Source: Anaeromyxobacter dehalogenans 2CP-1
GTDB lineage: Bacteria > Myxococcota > Myxococcia > Myxococcales > Anaeromyxobacteraceae
DNA: 64,000 nucleotides
Direction: 5' to 3'
Assembly (NCBI RefSeq): GCF_000022145.1
Contig: NC_011891.1
Location: 2,244,001 to 2,308,000, forward strand
This document shows positions 1 to 9,056 of this stretch, piece after piece. The translations under genes and the position numbers were made by a program. Within the stretch, counting starts at the first letter, position 1; each line of letters begins with the position of its first letter. Below the pieces are notes generated by a model, which saw only the letters and a list, made by a program, of their open reading frames with translations, ran no database searches and had not been told where the DNA came from.

Positions 1-140
1 TGGAGGCGAGCGGCACCGCCGGCAAGCTCGACGCGCTGGAGGAGCGGCTCCGCCCCTTCGGCATCCAGGAACTCTGCCGCTCGGGGCGCATCGCGCTCGA
101 GCGGGGCTTCAAGACGCTGGCTCCCCCCTCACTGAAGTAG
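1..140 (+). CDS. ilvN: Acetolactate synthase small subunit, C-terminal fragment
   Basis: Only the last 45 codons are in the window; the reading frame enters at base 3 and stops with TAG at 138-140. The residues [16 protein letters not shown] match the usual C-terminal end of the regulatory (ACT-domain) subunit of acetohydroxyacid synthase, which confers valine feedback inhibition on the catalytic subunit in valine and isoleucine synthesis. ilvC follows after 10 bases, the usual ilvBNC order, so the two are almost certainly co-transcribed. The identification rests on this short tail plus the neighbour. Confidence 0.85.
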
Positions 141-150
141 AGGAACGAAC

Positions 151-1176
151 ATGGCGACCATCTATTACGACAAGGACGCGAACCTCGACCTCCTGAAGAA
201 GCGGAAGGTCGCGATCATCGGCTACGGCTCGCAGGGCCACGCCCACGCGCTCAACCTGCGCGACTCCGGCGTGGACGTGCGGGTGGGCCTGGCGGCCGGC
301 TCGAAGTCGAAGGCCAAGGCCGAGGGCGCCGGGCTGCGCGTCCTCTCGGTCGCGGAGGCCTCGAAGGAGGCCGACGTGATCATGGTCCTCATCCCGGACC
401 AGACGCAGAAGAAGGTCTACGACGAGGAGATCGCGCCGCACCTGTCCAAGGGCAAGGCGCTGCTCTTCGCGCACGGCTTCAACATCCACTTCGTGCAGGT
501 TCGCCCGCCGCCCGACGTGGACGTGCTCCTGGTCGCGCCGAAGGGCCCGGGCCACATGGTCCGCCGCCAGTACCAGGACGGCCGCGGCATCCCCGGCCTC
601 GTCGCGGTCCACCAGGACGCGACCGGCCAGGCCAAGGCCGTCGGCCTCGCCTACGCCCGCGGCATCGGCTGCACCCGCGCCGGCGTGCTCGAGACCACGT
701 TCAAGGAGGAGACCGAGACCGACCTGTTCGGCGAGCAGGCCGTGCTGTGCGGCGGCGCGGCGGCGCTGGTGAAGAACGGGTTCGAGGTGCTGGTCGAGGC
801 CGGCTACCAGCCGGAGAGCGCCTACTTCGAGTGCCTCCACGAGCTGAAGCTCATCGTGGACCTCATGTACGAGGGCGGCCTGGCCTGGATGCGCCACTCC
901 ATCTCCGACACGGCGGAGTACGGCGACTACACCCGCGGTCCGCGGGTGGTGGACGGCCGTTCCAAGGACGAGATGCGGAAGATCCTCAAGGAGATCCAGG
1001 GCGGCCACTTCGCCAAGGAGTTCATCCTCGAGAACCAGGCGGGCGGTCCCACCATGGCCCGCTACCGCGCCGCCGAGGCCGCTCATCCCATCGAGGAGGT
1101 GGGCAAGCGCCTCCGCGACATGATGAGCTGGATCCGCGAGGCGAAGAAGGACTCGTCGGACCCGGGCAGCCGCTAG
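151..1176 (+). CDS. ilvC: Ketol-acid reductoisomerase (NADP+), class I
   Basis: Converts 2-acetolactate or 2-aceto-2-hydroxybutyrate to the dihydroxy acid by alkyl migration and NADPH-dependent reduction, the second common step of valine and isoleucine synthesis; cytosolic and Mg-dependent. The 341-residue length is that of the short class I form. An N-terminal Rossmann fold carries GYGSQG at residues 24-29, His108 sits in the AHGFNIH motif, and the all-helical C-terminal domain has the Mg ligands D191 and E195 in TDLFGEQ. The ATG is preceded by AGAGGAACGA as ribosome binding site. Follows ilvN by 10 bases. Confidence 0.97.
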
Positions 1177-1189
1177 GACCCGTCGCGCC

Positions 1190-1218
1190 GTCCCCTTCCC
1201 GCACGAGGGGAAGGGGAC
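1190..1218 (+). terminator. GC-rich hairpin after ilvC
   Basis: GTCCCCTTCCC at 1190-1200 pairs perfectly with 1208-1218 across a 7-base loop. No T-tract follows, so it may end the ilv transcript only inefficiently or with Rho. Confidence 0.6.
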
Positions 1219-1243
1219 GCGCGCGCACGGGCGCACGGCCGCG

Positions 1244-1271
1244 TTGACATTGCGGCCGAAATCCTTATTCT
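1244..1271 (+). promoter_or_regulatory. Sigma-70-type promoter of infC
   Basis: TTGACA at 1244-1249 is a perfect -35 box; TATTCT at 1266-1271 follows after 16 bases as the -10. The predicted 5' leader is only about 24 bases, so the long upstream leader used for L20 control in enteric bacteria is not present here. Confidence 0.75.
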
Positions 1272-1301
1272 ACAGCGTCTTTTTCCGAGGGCCGGAGGAG
1301 C

Positions 1302-1994
1302 ATGGCGATCCAGCACAGAGATCCGCGGGGCGGCGGCGGCAGCCGCGATGCGCGCACCAACCGCCGCATCAAGGCCCGCGAGGTACGCGTCATCGGGGCC
1401 GAGGGCGAGCAGCTCGGCGTGCTCCCGATCGACCAGGCGCTGGCGCGCGCGCAGGAGCTGGGCATGGACCTCGTCGAGGTCAGCCCGATGGCGAAGCCGC
1501 CCGTCTGCAAGATCATGGACTACGGCCGCTTCAAGTACCTCGAGAAGAAGAAGCAGAACGAGGCCAAGAAGAAGCAGGTCGTGGTGCAGCTCAAGGAAGT
1601 GAAGCTCCGCCCGCGCACGGAGGAGCACGACTACGACACCAAGATCAAGAAGGTGCGCGCGTTCCTCGGCGAGGCGAACAAGGCGCGCATCACCGTGATG
1701 TTCCGCGGGCGCGAGATGTCCCACCGCGAGCTGGGCCAGAAGGTCCTGCAGCGGGTGATCGAGGATCTGCGCGACGTGGCGGTCATCGAGTCGGCGCCCC
1801 GCATGGAAGGGCGCCAGATGTTCATGATCCTCGCGCCGAACCCGAAGATGCTCCAGTCCCAGCGCGACAAGGCCAAGGCCGCGGCCGCCGCGGCGCCCGC
1901 CGCTGCCCCCGCCGCCGGCGCGCCCGCGCCGGCCCCGGCTCCCGCCGCCCCGGCGCCCGCGCCGACCGCCGCGGACCCGGCGGCACAGAGATAG
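1302..1994 (+). CDS. infC: Translation initiation factor IF-3 with Pro/Ala-rich C-terminal tail
   Basis: Binds the 30S subunit, discriminates initiator tRNA and start codon, and prevents subunit joining. The IF-3 N domain and C domain are complete through about residue 183, including the linker Lys-rich helix (YLEKKKQNEAKKKQ). Residues about 184-230 form an Ala/Pro-rich low-complexity tail absent from ordinary IF-3. Myxococcus xanthus IF-3 (Dsg) is known to carry a comparable tail needed for development, so the extension is a lineage trait rather than an artefact. The start is an ATG behind GGAGGAG, not one of the rare AUU/AUC codons used for autoregulation in other species. First gene of infC-rpmI-rplT-pheST. 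Confidence 0.97.
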   Translation: MAIQHRDPRGGGGSRDARTNRRIKAREVRVIGAEGEQLGVLPIDQALARAQELGMDLVEVSPMAKPPVCKIMDYGRFKYLEKKKQNEAKKKQVVVQLKEVKLRPRTEEHDYDTKIKKVRAFLGEANKARITVMFRGREMSHRELGQKVLQRVIEDLRDVAVIESAPRMEGRQMFMILAPNPKMLQSQRDKAKAAAAAAPAAAPAAGAPAPAPAPAAPAPAPTAADPAAQR

Positions 1995-2056
1995 ACAGCA
2001 CCGCCGCGCGCAGGCGCGGCGCACGACGCAGCAGCGAACAGGAAGCGACAGGACCC

Positions 2057-2260
2057 ATGCCCAAGCTGAAGACCAAGAGCGGCGCCAAGAAGCGCTTCGT
2101 GCCGAAGAAGAGCGGCAAGGTGAAGTTCCGCCGCGCCGGCGTCCGCCACCTCGCCACGTTCGGCAAGACCAAGAAGCAGAAGCGCCACCTGCGCGGGACC
2201 GATCACCTCACGCCGATGGACGAGAAGAAGATCAAGGAGTGCTTCCCGTACGCCCGCTAG
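2057..2260 (+). CDS. rpmI: 50S ribosomal protein L35
   Basis: A 67-residue basic protein beginning MPKLKTKSGAKKRF and containing the L35 signature around RHLRGTDHL. It sits in the conserved infC-rpmI-rplT order, 62 bases after infC. L35 is a late-assembling large-subunit protein on the rim of the 50S. Confidence 0.97.
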   Translation: MPKLKTKSGAKKRFVPKKSGKVKFRRAGVRHLATFGKTKKQKRHLRGTDHLTPMDEKKIKECFPYAR

Positions 2261-2305
2261 GGCCGGAGAAGCCGTAACGCCCAAGCGGGGTTCCGAAGCG
2301 TACCC

Positions 2306-2330
2306 GGCCCGTCACGCAGCGTGACGGGCC
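2306..2330 (+). promoter_or_regulatory. Strong hairpin between rpmI and rplT
   Basis: GGCCCGTCACGC at 2306-2317 and its exact complement at 2319-2330 form a 12-base-pair inverted repeat. It lies 32 bases before the rplT start with no T-tract. It could be an RNA processing or partial termination site, or a target for L20-mediated control, which in other bacteria uses rRNA-like structures in this mRNA. Confidence 0.5.
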
Positions 2331-2361
2331 GACGTGCCTCCCGCCGGCAAGGAGAAGGAAG

Positions 2362-2706
2362 ATGCGCGTCAAGAAGGGATTCAAGGCCCGTCGCCGTCGC
2401 AATCGCGTCCTCAAGCTCGCGAAGGGCTTCCGTGGCCGTCGCAAGAACTGCTACCGCCGCGCGAACCAGGCGGTGGAGCGCGCCCTCAACTACTCGACCC
2501 GCGATCGCCGGCTGAAGCGGCGCGAGTTCCGGGCGCTCTGGATCGTCCGCATCAACGCGGCCGCCCGCCAGAACGGCACCACCTACTCGAAGCTGGTCGC
2601 CGCGCTCCGCAAGGCCGGCATCGAGATCGACCGCAAGATCCTCGCCGATCTCGCGCTCGCCCTCCCGGGCGACTTCGCCGCCATCGTCAAGACCGCCCAG
2701 GCGTAG
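2362..2706 (+). CDS. rplT: 50S ribosomal protein L20
   Basis: A 114-residue protein with the long basic N-terminal helix ([21 protein letters not shown]) typical of L20, which binds 23S rRNA early in assembly. The globular C-terminal domain follows from about residue 60. In several bacteria L20 represses its own operon; the hairpin just upstream is a possible site. Preceded by AAGGAGAAGGAAG. Confidence 0.97.
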
Positions 2707-3828
<1,122 letters not shown>

Positions 3829-3835
3829 GAACGCC

Positions 3836-6238
3836 GTGCGCATCTCGCTCAAGTGGCTATCGGAGTACGTGGACCTGCCCGCGCCCGAGGAGCTGGCGCG
3901 GCGCCTCACCGCCGTGGGCTTCGAGATCGAGGCGGTGGAGCGCACCGGCGCGGGGCTGAAGGGCGTGGTGGCGGCGCGCATCGCCGCCTCCGAGCCGCAC
4001 CCCAACGCCGAGAAGCTCTCGGTGACCCGGGTCGACGCGGGCGGCGGCGAGCCGCTGCAGGTGGTGTGCGGCGCGAAGAACTACCAGGTGGGCGACGTGG
4101 TCCCGCTCGCCACGGTGGGCGCCGAGCTGCCCGGCGGCACGAAGATCTCCAAGGCGAAGCTGCGCGGGGTGGAGTCCTTCGGGATGCTCTGCTCGGCGCG
4201 CGAGCTCGGGCTCTCCGCCGACGCGACCGGCCTGCTCATCCTCCCGCCCGGCACGGTCCCGGGCACGCCCATCGGCGAGGCGCTCGGCCTCGACGACGTG
4301 CTGTTCGAGGTGAACGTCACCCCGAACCGGCCGGACGCGCTCTCGCACGTGGGCATCGCCCGCGAGGTGGCGGCGCTGCTGGGCCAGAAGGTCCGGCTGC
4401 CGAGGCCGGGGCTGGTGGAGGGCGGCGGCGCCGCGGCCGACGCGGTGAAGGTCCGGATCGAGGCGCCGGAGAAGTGCGCCCGCTACGCCGCGCGCGTGGT
4501 GGAGGGCGTGAAGATCGGCCCGTCCCCGACCTGGCTCGCGCAGCGGCTGGAGCGCTGCGGCATCCGCTCCATCTCCAACGTGGTGGACGCGACGAACTAC
4601 GTGCTGCTCGAGCTCGGGCACCCGCTGCACGCGTTCGACCTCGACGAGGTGGCCGGCCACGAGATCGTGGTCCGCACCGCGCGGCCGGGCGAGCGGATCA
4701 CCACGCTCGACGGGAAGGACCGGGCGCTCGAGCCGGACGACCTGCTCATCGCCGATCGCGACCGCGGCAGCGCGCTCGCGGGCGTGATGGGCGGCGGCGA
4801 CTCGGAGATCTCCGGCGGCACCACCCGCGTGCTGCTGGAGTCGGCCTGGTTCGCGCCGAGCGGCGTGCGCCGGACCTCGCGCCGTCACGGCCTGAAGAGC
4901 GAGGCGTCCTACCGCTTCGAGCGCGGCGCCGACCCGGGGATGGTGATCCCGGCGCTGGATCGCTGCGCGGCGCTCATCGCCGGGCTGTCCGGCGGGACGG
5001 TGCGCGCCGGGGTGGTGGACGCGAAGGCGCGCGAGGTCGCCTCGCCCGAGGTGCGCATGCGCTGGGATCGCCCGGCGCAGGTGCTGGGCATGCCGGTGAG
5101 CCGCGAGGACGCCCGCCGCATCCTGCTCTCGCTGGGCTTCGAGGAGCGCGCCAGCGACGGCGACGCGGTGAGCTTCGGCGTGCCGAGCTGGCGCGTGGAC
5201 GTCTCGATCGAGGAGGACCTGGTCGAGGAGATCGTCCGGACGCTGGGCTACGACGCCATCCCCGAGACGCTCCCCGGCCCCGCCGTGCGCACGCCGGCCG
5301 AGTCCGCCGAGGCGCAGGGGGTGGGCCGCGCCCGCGCCGCGCTGGAGGCGGCCGGGTTCAGCGAGGCGGTGAACTTCAGCTTCGTGGCGGCGCGCGACCT
5401 CGAGCCGCTCGCCGGCGGGCTCGCCGCCGGCGGCATCGCGCTCCGGAACCCCATCAGCGCCGACCTGGCGGTGATGCGCACCAGCCTGGTGCCGTCGCTG
5501 CTCCGCAACGCCGCGCACAACCGGCGGCAGCGGGTCGAGGACGTGCGCCTGTACGAGATCGCCCGCGCCTACGGCCCGCGCGCGGCCGGGGCCGCCGGGG
5601 ACTCGCCCGGCCACGAGGCCACCGAGGTCGCCGGCGTCCTGCTGGGGCGGCGCAGCCCGGTGGGCTGGGCGGTGGGCGGCGACGTCGCCGACTTCCACGA
5701 CGCCAAGGCGGCGGTGCAGGGGCTGCTGGAGGCGCTCGGGGTGGAGGCGTCCTGGTCCGCACCGGGGCCCGGCTGGCTGCACCCGCGCACCTCGGCGGCG
5801 CTCCGCGCGCCGGGCGGCGCGGCGCTGGGCGAGCTCGGCGAGCTGCACCCCCGGGTCGCCGAGGCGTTCGAGCTCCCGCGCGGCGTGCTCGCGTTCCGGC
5901 TCTCGCTGGACGCGCTGCTCGCGGCCGCGCGGCTGGTGCCGCAGTACCGGCCCATCCCGAGGCTCCCGGCGGTGCTCCGCGACGTGGCGGTGGTGGTGGA
6001 GGATGCGGTGACCGCCGCCGCCGTGGAGGTGCTGGTGCGCGAGGAGCCGCTCGTCGAGGCGGTGATCCTGTTCGACGTGTACAAGGGCGCGCCGCTGCCG
6101 GCGGGGCGCAAGAACCTCGCGCTCGCCATCACCTACCGCGCGCCGGACCGCACGCTCACCGACGCCGAGGCGGACGCCGCGCACGCGCGCATCGTGGCGC
6201 GGCTGCGCGAGCGCGTCGGGGCGGAGCTCCGGGGATAG
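3836..6238 (+). CDS. pheT: Phenylalanyl-tRNA synthetase beta subunit
   Basis: Partner of PheS; binds tRNA and edits mischarged Tyr-tRNA(Phe). The 800 residues contain, in order, an EMAP-type tRNA-binding domain (about 40-150), the B3/B4 editing domain, the B5 domain, the catalytic-like core and a C-terminal ferredoxin-fold anticodon-binding domain ending near residue 800. Start is GTG at 3836 (MRISLKWLSEYVDLP), which matches the conserved N-terminus. Spaced 7 bases after pheS, so translational coupling is likely. Confidence 0.97.
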   Translation: MRISLKWLSEYVDLPAPEELARRLTAVGFEIEAVERTGAGLKGVVAARIAASEPHPNAEKLSVTRVDAGGGEPLQVVCGAKNYQVGDVVPLATVGAELPGGTKISKAKLRGVESFGMLCSARELGLSADATGLLILPPGTVPGTPIGEALGLDDVLFEVNVTPNRPDALSHVGIAREVAALLGQKVRLPRPGLVEGGGAAADAVKVRIEAPEKCARYAARVVEGVKIGPSPTWLAQRLERCGIRSISNVVDATNYVLLELGHPLHAFDLDEVAGHEIVVRTARPGERITTLDGKDRALEPDDLLIADRDRGSALAGVMGGGDSEISGGTTRVLLESAWFAPSGVRRTSRRHGLKSEASYRFERGADPGMVIPALDRCAALIAGLSGGTVRAGVVDAKAREVASPEVRMRWDRPAQVLGMPVSREDARRILLSLGFEERASDGDAVSFGVPSWRVDVSIEEDLVEEIVRTLGYDAIPETLPGPAVRTPAESAEAQGVGRARAALEAAGFSEAVNFSFVAARDLEPLAGGLAAGGIALRNPISADLAVMRTSLVPSLLRNAAHNRRQRVEDVRLYEIARAYGPRAAGAAGDSPGHEATEVAGVLLGRRSPVGWAVGGDVADFHDAKAAVQGLLEALGVEASWSAPGPGWLHPRTSAALRAPGGAALGELGELHPRVAEAFELPRGVLAFRLSLDALLAAARLVPQYRPIPRLPAVLRDVAVVVEDAVTAAAVEVLVREEPLVEAVILFDVYKGAPLPAGRKNLALAITYRAPDRTLTDAEADAAHARIVARLRERVGAELRG

Positions 6239-6239
6239 C

Positions 6240-6656
6240 GTGACGCCCGCGGGCCGGCGCGCCTGGGCAGCGGCGGCGTTCGCGCTCGCGGCGGCGTTCG
6301 CGTCGTGGAACCCGCTCGCCGCGCCGTTCGGGCTGGTGGTCGGGCTCGTCTCCCTCGTGCTCTGCATCCGCGCGCTGGTCCAGGGCGGCGCCCGCCGCGT
6401 CGCCGCCGCGGGGCTGGTGCTGGCGACGATCGCCGTGGCGGCGAGCGGGGTGGTGCTGGCGCTCACCGCCGGCGTCGGGCGCGACCCGGCCGGCGAGCCG
6501 GTGGTCCCTGGCCCGGGCGCGGACGAGGTGCGCCGCACGCTGGACGCGGCGGGCGAGCCCACCCGGCCCGCGCGCGAGCGCGCTCGCGACGAGCTCGAGG
6601 CGGCCGGCGGCGCGAAGCCGCCGGCCGAGCGCGGCGGATCGCCCGCGGGGCGCTAG
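6240..6656 (+). CDS. Small membrane protein of unknown function
   Basis: 138 residues from a GTG that overlaps nothing but follows pheT by one base. Residues about 10-50 and 52-78 form two or three hydrophobic segments (GLVVGLVSLVLCIRAL; AAGLVLATIAVAASGVVLAL), followed by a charged cytoplasmic tail of about 60 residues rich in Arg, Glu and Pro. The paired helices joined by a short Gly/Arg loop resemble DUF4190-type membrane proteins, but I do not recognise a family with confidence. Position suggests it rides on the pheST transcript. Confidence 0.7.
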   Translation: MTPAGRRAWAAAAFALAAAFASWNPLAAPFGLVVGLVSLVLCIRALVQGGARRVAAAGLVLATIAVAASGVVLALTAGVGRDPAGEPVVPGPGADEVRRTLDAAGEPTRPARERARDELEAAGGAKPPAERGGSPAGR

Positions 6657-6663
6657 CGAAGGT

Positions 6664-6692
6664 TTGACACGTTGGGGCAAATAGGCTAACGA
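6664..6692 (+). promoter_or_regulatory. Promoter of ihfA
   Basis: Perfect TTGACA at 6664-6669 and TAACGA at 6687-6692 with a 17-base spacer. An inverted repeat GGCTAA (6684-6689) / TTAGCC (6702-6707) overlaps the -10 box and the predicted start site and could be an operator. Confidence 0.65.
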
Positions 6693-6707
6693 ATTCGGGA
6701 CTTAGCC
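6684..6707. promoter_or_regulatory. Inverted repeat overlapping ihfA -10 region
   Basis: Perfect 6-base arms GGCTAA and TTAGCC separated by 12 bases, placed across the -10 and transcription start. The half-site resembles that of the palindrome in the rpsP promoter at 44649-44661. Confidence 0.4.
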
Positions 6708-6737
6708 GACGCCGCCCGCGGGGATGGGAGCGACACC

Positions 6738-7079
6738 GTGACCAAGGCCGACATCATCGAGAGCGTCTACGAGAAGGTGGGCTTCTCCAAGAAGGAGGCC
6801 GCCGAGATCGTCGAGATGGTCTTCGACACCATCAAGGAGACGCTCGAACGCGGCGAGAAGATCAAGATCAGCGGCTTCGGCAACTTCATCGTGCGGGACA
6901 AGAAGTCCCGCGTCGGCCGCAACCCGCAGACCGGCGAGGAGATCGAGATCAGCGCGCGCCGCGTGCTGACGTTCCGCCCGAGCCAGGTGCTGAAGAACGC
7001 GCTCAACGGCGAGGTCTCCGACGAGACCACCGAGGGCGCGGACGACGACGACGACGAGGAGGGCGAGGGCGACGAGTAG
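6738..7079 (+). CDS. ihfA: Integration host factor alpha subunit (HU/IHF family) with acidic tail
   Basis: A DNA-bending nucleoid protein. Residues 1-92 are a complete HU/IHF fold, with the beta-arm sequence RVGRNPQTGEEIEI containing the intercalating proline. Position just downstream of pheT is the classical location of ihfA, so IHF alpha is preferred over HU. Residues about 95-113 are a run of Asp/Glu (DDDDDEEGEGDE), which is not part of ordinary IHF and could compete with DNA for the binding surface or contact partners. Start is GTG at 6738. It has its own promoter. Confidence 0.9.
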   Translation: MTKADIIESVYEKVGFSKKEAAEIVEMVFDTIKETLERGEKIKISGFGNFIVRDKKSRVGRNPQTGEEIEISARRVLTFRPSQVLKNALNGEVSDETTEGADDDDDEEGEGDE

Positions 7080-7105
7080 CGCCCCCGCCCCCGGTCGCCA
7101 GCCCC

Positions 7106-7489
7106 TCAGATACCGTTGACGCGGCCGGCGGCCGCCGCCGGCGCGTCCACGCCGTTCACCGGCGCGACCGCGTCGGGCTGCCGCACCGGGACCGCGCCGA
7201 TGAGCCGGTAGAGCGTCTTGCGGTCGATGCCCAGGATCTCGGCCGCGCGCGTCTTGTTCCCGCCGGTGGCGCGCAGGACCTCGCGCGCGTAGCGCCGCTC
7301 GATCTCCGACAGCGTGGGCCGGCGCGCCGGCTGGCCATCGGCCGACGGCGCGGCCCGGGCGGCCTCGAGGAGCGCGGCGGCGAGGTCCGCAGAGATGGTG
7401 ACGTCGAACCCGGACGCGACGAGCAGCTGCGAGAGCTGCTGGCGGCGCTCCGGATCGGCCTCGATGACGATCGTGCGGTTGCGTTCCAC
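7106..7489 (-). CDS. Short regulator: truncated receiver fused to Fis-type HTH
   Basis: 127 residues starting at a GTG behind GGGAGGGAAG. Residues about 5-42 look like the first strand and helix of a response-regulator receiver (TIVIEADPERRQQL...GFDV), but the phospho-acceptor half is missing. Residues about 58-98 are a Fis-type helix-turn-helix (LSEIERRYAREVLRATGGNK then TRAAEILGIDRKTLYRLIG) as at the C-terminus of NtrC proteins. No AAA+ domain is present. It may be a decayed NtrC-type regulator or a stand-alone DNA-binding protein. Transcribed away from the Rieske gene. Confidence 0.75.
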   Translation of the reverse strand: MERNRTIVIEADPERRQQLSQLLVASGFDVTISADLAAALLEAARAAPSADGQPARRPTLSEIERRYAREVLRATGGNKTRAAEILGIDRKTLYRLIGAVPVRQPDAVAPVNGVDAPAAAAGRVNGI

Positions 7490-7682
7490 GTGGCTTCCCT
7501 CCCCGCTGACAAGACGGCCACCGCGGAGGACCGTTACGCCCCCGCCTGTCCTGCTGCGAGGGGACGCGCAGCCCCGGCCGGTGCGTGCAGGTGGGCCCGT
7601 TGCGCCGTGCGCTCCGCGGAAGGGGGCGAACGGACGGGCGATTCCCCGGCGGGGCGGGCGGGCGCGCCGTAGATCCCGGCCC

Positions 7683-7985
7683 GTGAGACACCGCGTCGGA
7701 CGCCTCCAGGACCTGCCCGACGGGCACGGGTGGCTGGTCGAGATCGAGGGCCTGGAGATCGCCCTGTTCCGGCGCGGCGAGCGCGTGCACGCGCTCGACA
7801 ACGTCTGCCCCCACCGCGGCGCGGCGCTCGCGTTCGGCGACGTGCGCGGCGAGGTGGTGTACTGCCCGCTCCACGCCTGGCCCTTCCAGCTGGCCACCGG
7901 CGCCTGCCCGGAGTTCCCCGAGGCGTCGGTGCGCACGTTCCCCGTGCACGTCGGCGAGGGCGGGGACCTCGAAGTGGAGCTATAA
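7683..7985 (+). CDS. Rieske [2Fe-2S] ferredoxin (NirD-like)
   Basis: 100 residues, a soluble single-domain Rieske protein. The cluster motif C-P-H (residues 40-42 region) and C-P-L-H are spaced 15-17 residues apart (CPHRG and CPLHAW), giving two Cys and two His ligands. Such proteins pass electrons to oxygenases or reductases. There is no oxygenase beside it; it heads a run of genes leading into queD and folE. The GTG start is placed 7 bases after a TAGATC -10-like box and has no clear Shine-Dalgarno. Confidence 0.85.
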   Translation: MRHRVGRLQDLPDGHGWLVEIEGLEIALFRRGERVHALDNVCPHRGAALAFGDVRGEVVYCPLHAWPFQLATGACPEFPEASVRTFPVHVGEGGDLEVEL

Positions 7986-7996
7986 CGAGGACACCG

Positions 7997-8386
7997 ATGG
8001 CGCCCATCGACTACACCGACCGCCGGCGCATGCGGCTCGACGTCGAGTTCTACTTCGCCGCCGCGCACCGCCTGCCGCGCTACGAGGGCCCGTGCTTCCG
8101 CATGCACGGCCACAACTACCGGTTCTTCGTCGCCCTGGAGGGCGAGGTCGATCCCGCGACCGGGATGATCGCCGACTTCGGGGACGTGAAGCGGATCGTG
8201 CAGGAGCACGTGCTCGCGCGCGTGGACCACCGCACGCTGAACGACGTCCTCGACAACCCCACCGCCGAGAACATCGCCCGCTGGGTGTGGGAGGTGCTCG
8301 AGCCGCACCTGCCCGGCCTGTGCGAGATCCGGCTCTACGAGATCCCGGACTCGTGCGTGACGTACCGGGGGCCGGGTGGCCGCTAG
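7997..8386 (+). CDS. queD: 6-carboxy-5,6,7,8-tetrahydropterin synthase
   Basis: Converts 7,8-dihydroneopterin triphosphate to 6-carboxytetrahydropterin, the second step of queuosine and other 7-deazaguanine synthesis. The 129 residues show the zinc ligands H24, H37 and H39 (AAH; HGHNY) and the catalytic Cys33 in the C-x3-HGH arrangement typical of QueD rather than sepiapterin-type PTPS. The C-terminal ExRLYEIPDSC region is also typical. The 3' end overlaps the folE start by 11 bases; FolE makes its substrate, which supports the assignment. Confidence 0.9.
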   Translation: MAPIDYTDRRRMRLDVEFYFAAAHRLPRYEGPCFRMHGHNYRFFVALEGEVDPATGMIADFGDVKRIVQEHVLARVDHRTLNDVLDNPTAENIARWVWEVLEPHLPGLCEIRLYEIPDSCVTYRGPGGR

Positions 8387-9056
8387 GCTCCGCGCCCTGC
8401 GGCCGGCCCGCCCGCGCGCCTCGGCCCCGGCCGCCGCCGAGGCGACCGCCCGCTTCCTCGACGCGCTGGGGCTGCCGCCGGAGGTGCGGGCCTCGCCCGA
8501 GCTGGCCGGCACCCCGCGCCGCGTGGCGGAGGCCTGGCTCGAGGACCTGGTGGACGGCTACCGGATCGAGCCGGCCGAGGTGCTGGCCGACGCCATGCCG
8601 AGCGCCGGCCGCGCGCTGGTGACGCTCACCGGCATCGACTTCCACTCCGTCTGCCCGCACCACCTGCTGCCCTCGCGCGGCGTCGCGCACGTCGCGTACC
8701 TGCCCGGCGGCAGGGTGGTGGGCTTCGGGCAGCTGGTGCGCCTGGTGGACTGCCTCGCGCACCGGCTGGTGCTCGCGGAGGACCTGGCGCAGTCGGTGGC
8801 CGACGCGCTGGTGGAGCACCTCGGCGCGCGCGGCGCGGGGTGCGTGCTCGACGCCGAGCACCTGTGCCTGACCGTGCGCGGCGAGCGGCGCGCCCGCGCC
8901 CGCGCGCACGCCGAGGGCTTCGCCGGGGCGCTGGCGCGGAGCGGCGTGGCCCGGCGCAGCTTCGCCCAGGCCATCGCGCGCGCGGACGGCCCGCGGCCGG
9001 CCCGCCGCGGCGCGCGGCGCGGGCGGGTCCGCGGGGCGGGCCCGAGGGCGCGATGA
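8376..9056 (+). CDS. folE: GTP cyclohydrolase I
   Basis: Forms 7,8-dihydroneopterin triphosphate and formate from GTP, feeding folate and, through the adjacent queD, queuosine synthesis. Zinc ligands C93 and H96 (VCPHHLLP) and C164 (EHLCLTVRG) are present, and the GFGQLVRLVDCLAHR helix is typical. The protein is 226 residues with an Arg/Gly-rich C-terminal extension of about 25 residues of unknown role. GTG start inside the queD 3' end and a 4-base overlap with the downstream ATG imply translational coupling. Confidence 0.93.
   Translation: MAARLRALRPARPRASAPAAAEATARFLDALGLPPEVRASPELAGTPRRVAEAWLEDLVDGYRIEPAEVLADAMPSAGRALVTLTGIDFHSVCPHHLLPSRGVAHVAYLPGGRVVGFGQLVRLVDCLAHRLVLAEDLAQSVADALVEHLGARGAGCVLDAEHLCLTVRGERRARARAHAEGFAGALARSGVARRSFAQAIARADGPRPARRGARRGRVRGAGPRAR

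Noticed and set aside
7106-8512. A 468-residue minus-strand regulator covering the Rieske and queD genes
   Set aside because: Only the last 127 residues carry motifs; the extension runs antisense to clear plus-strand genes and a GTG with a good ribosome site starts the short form.
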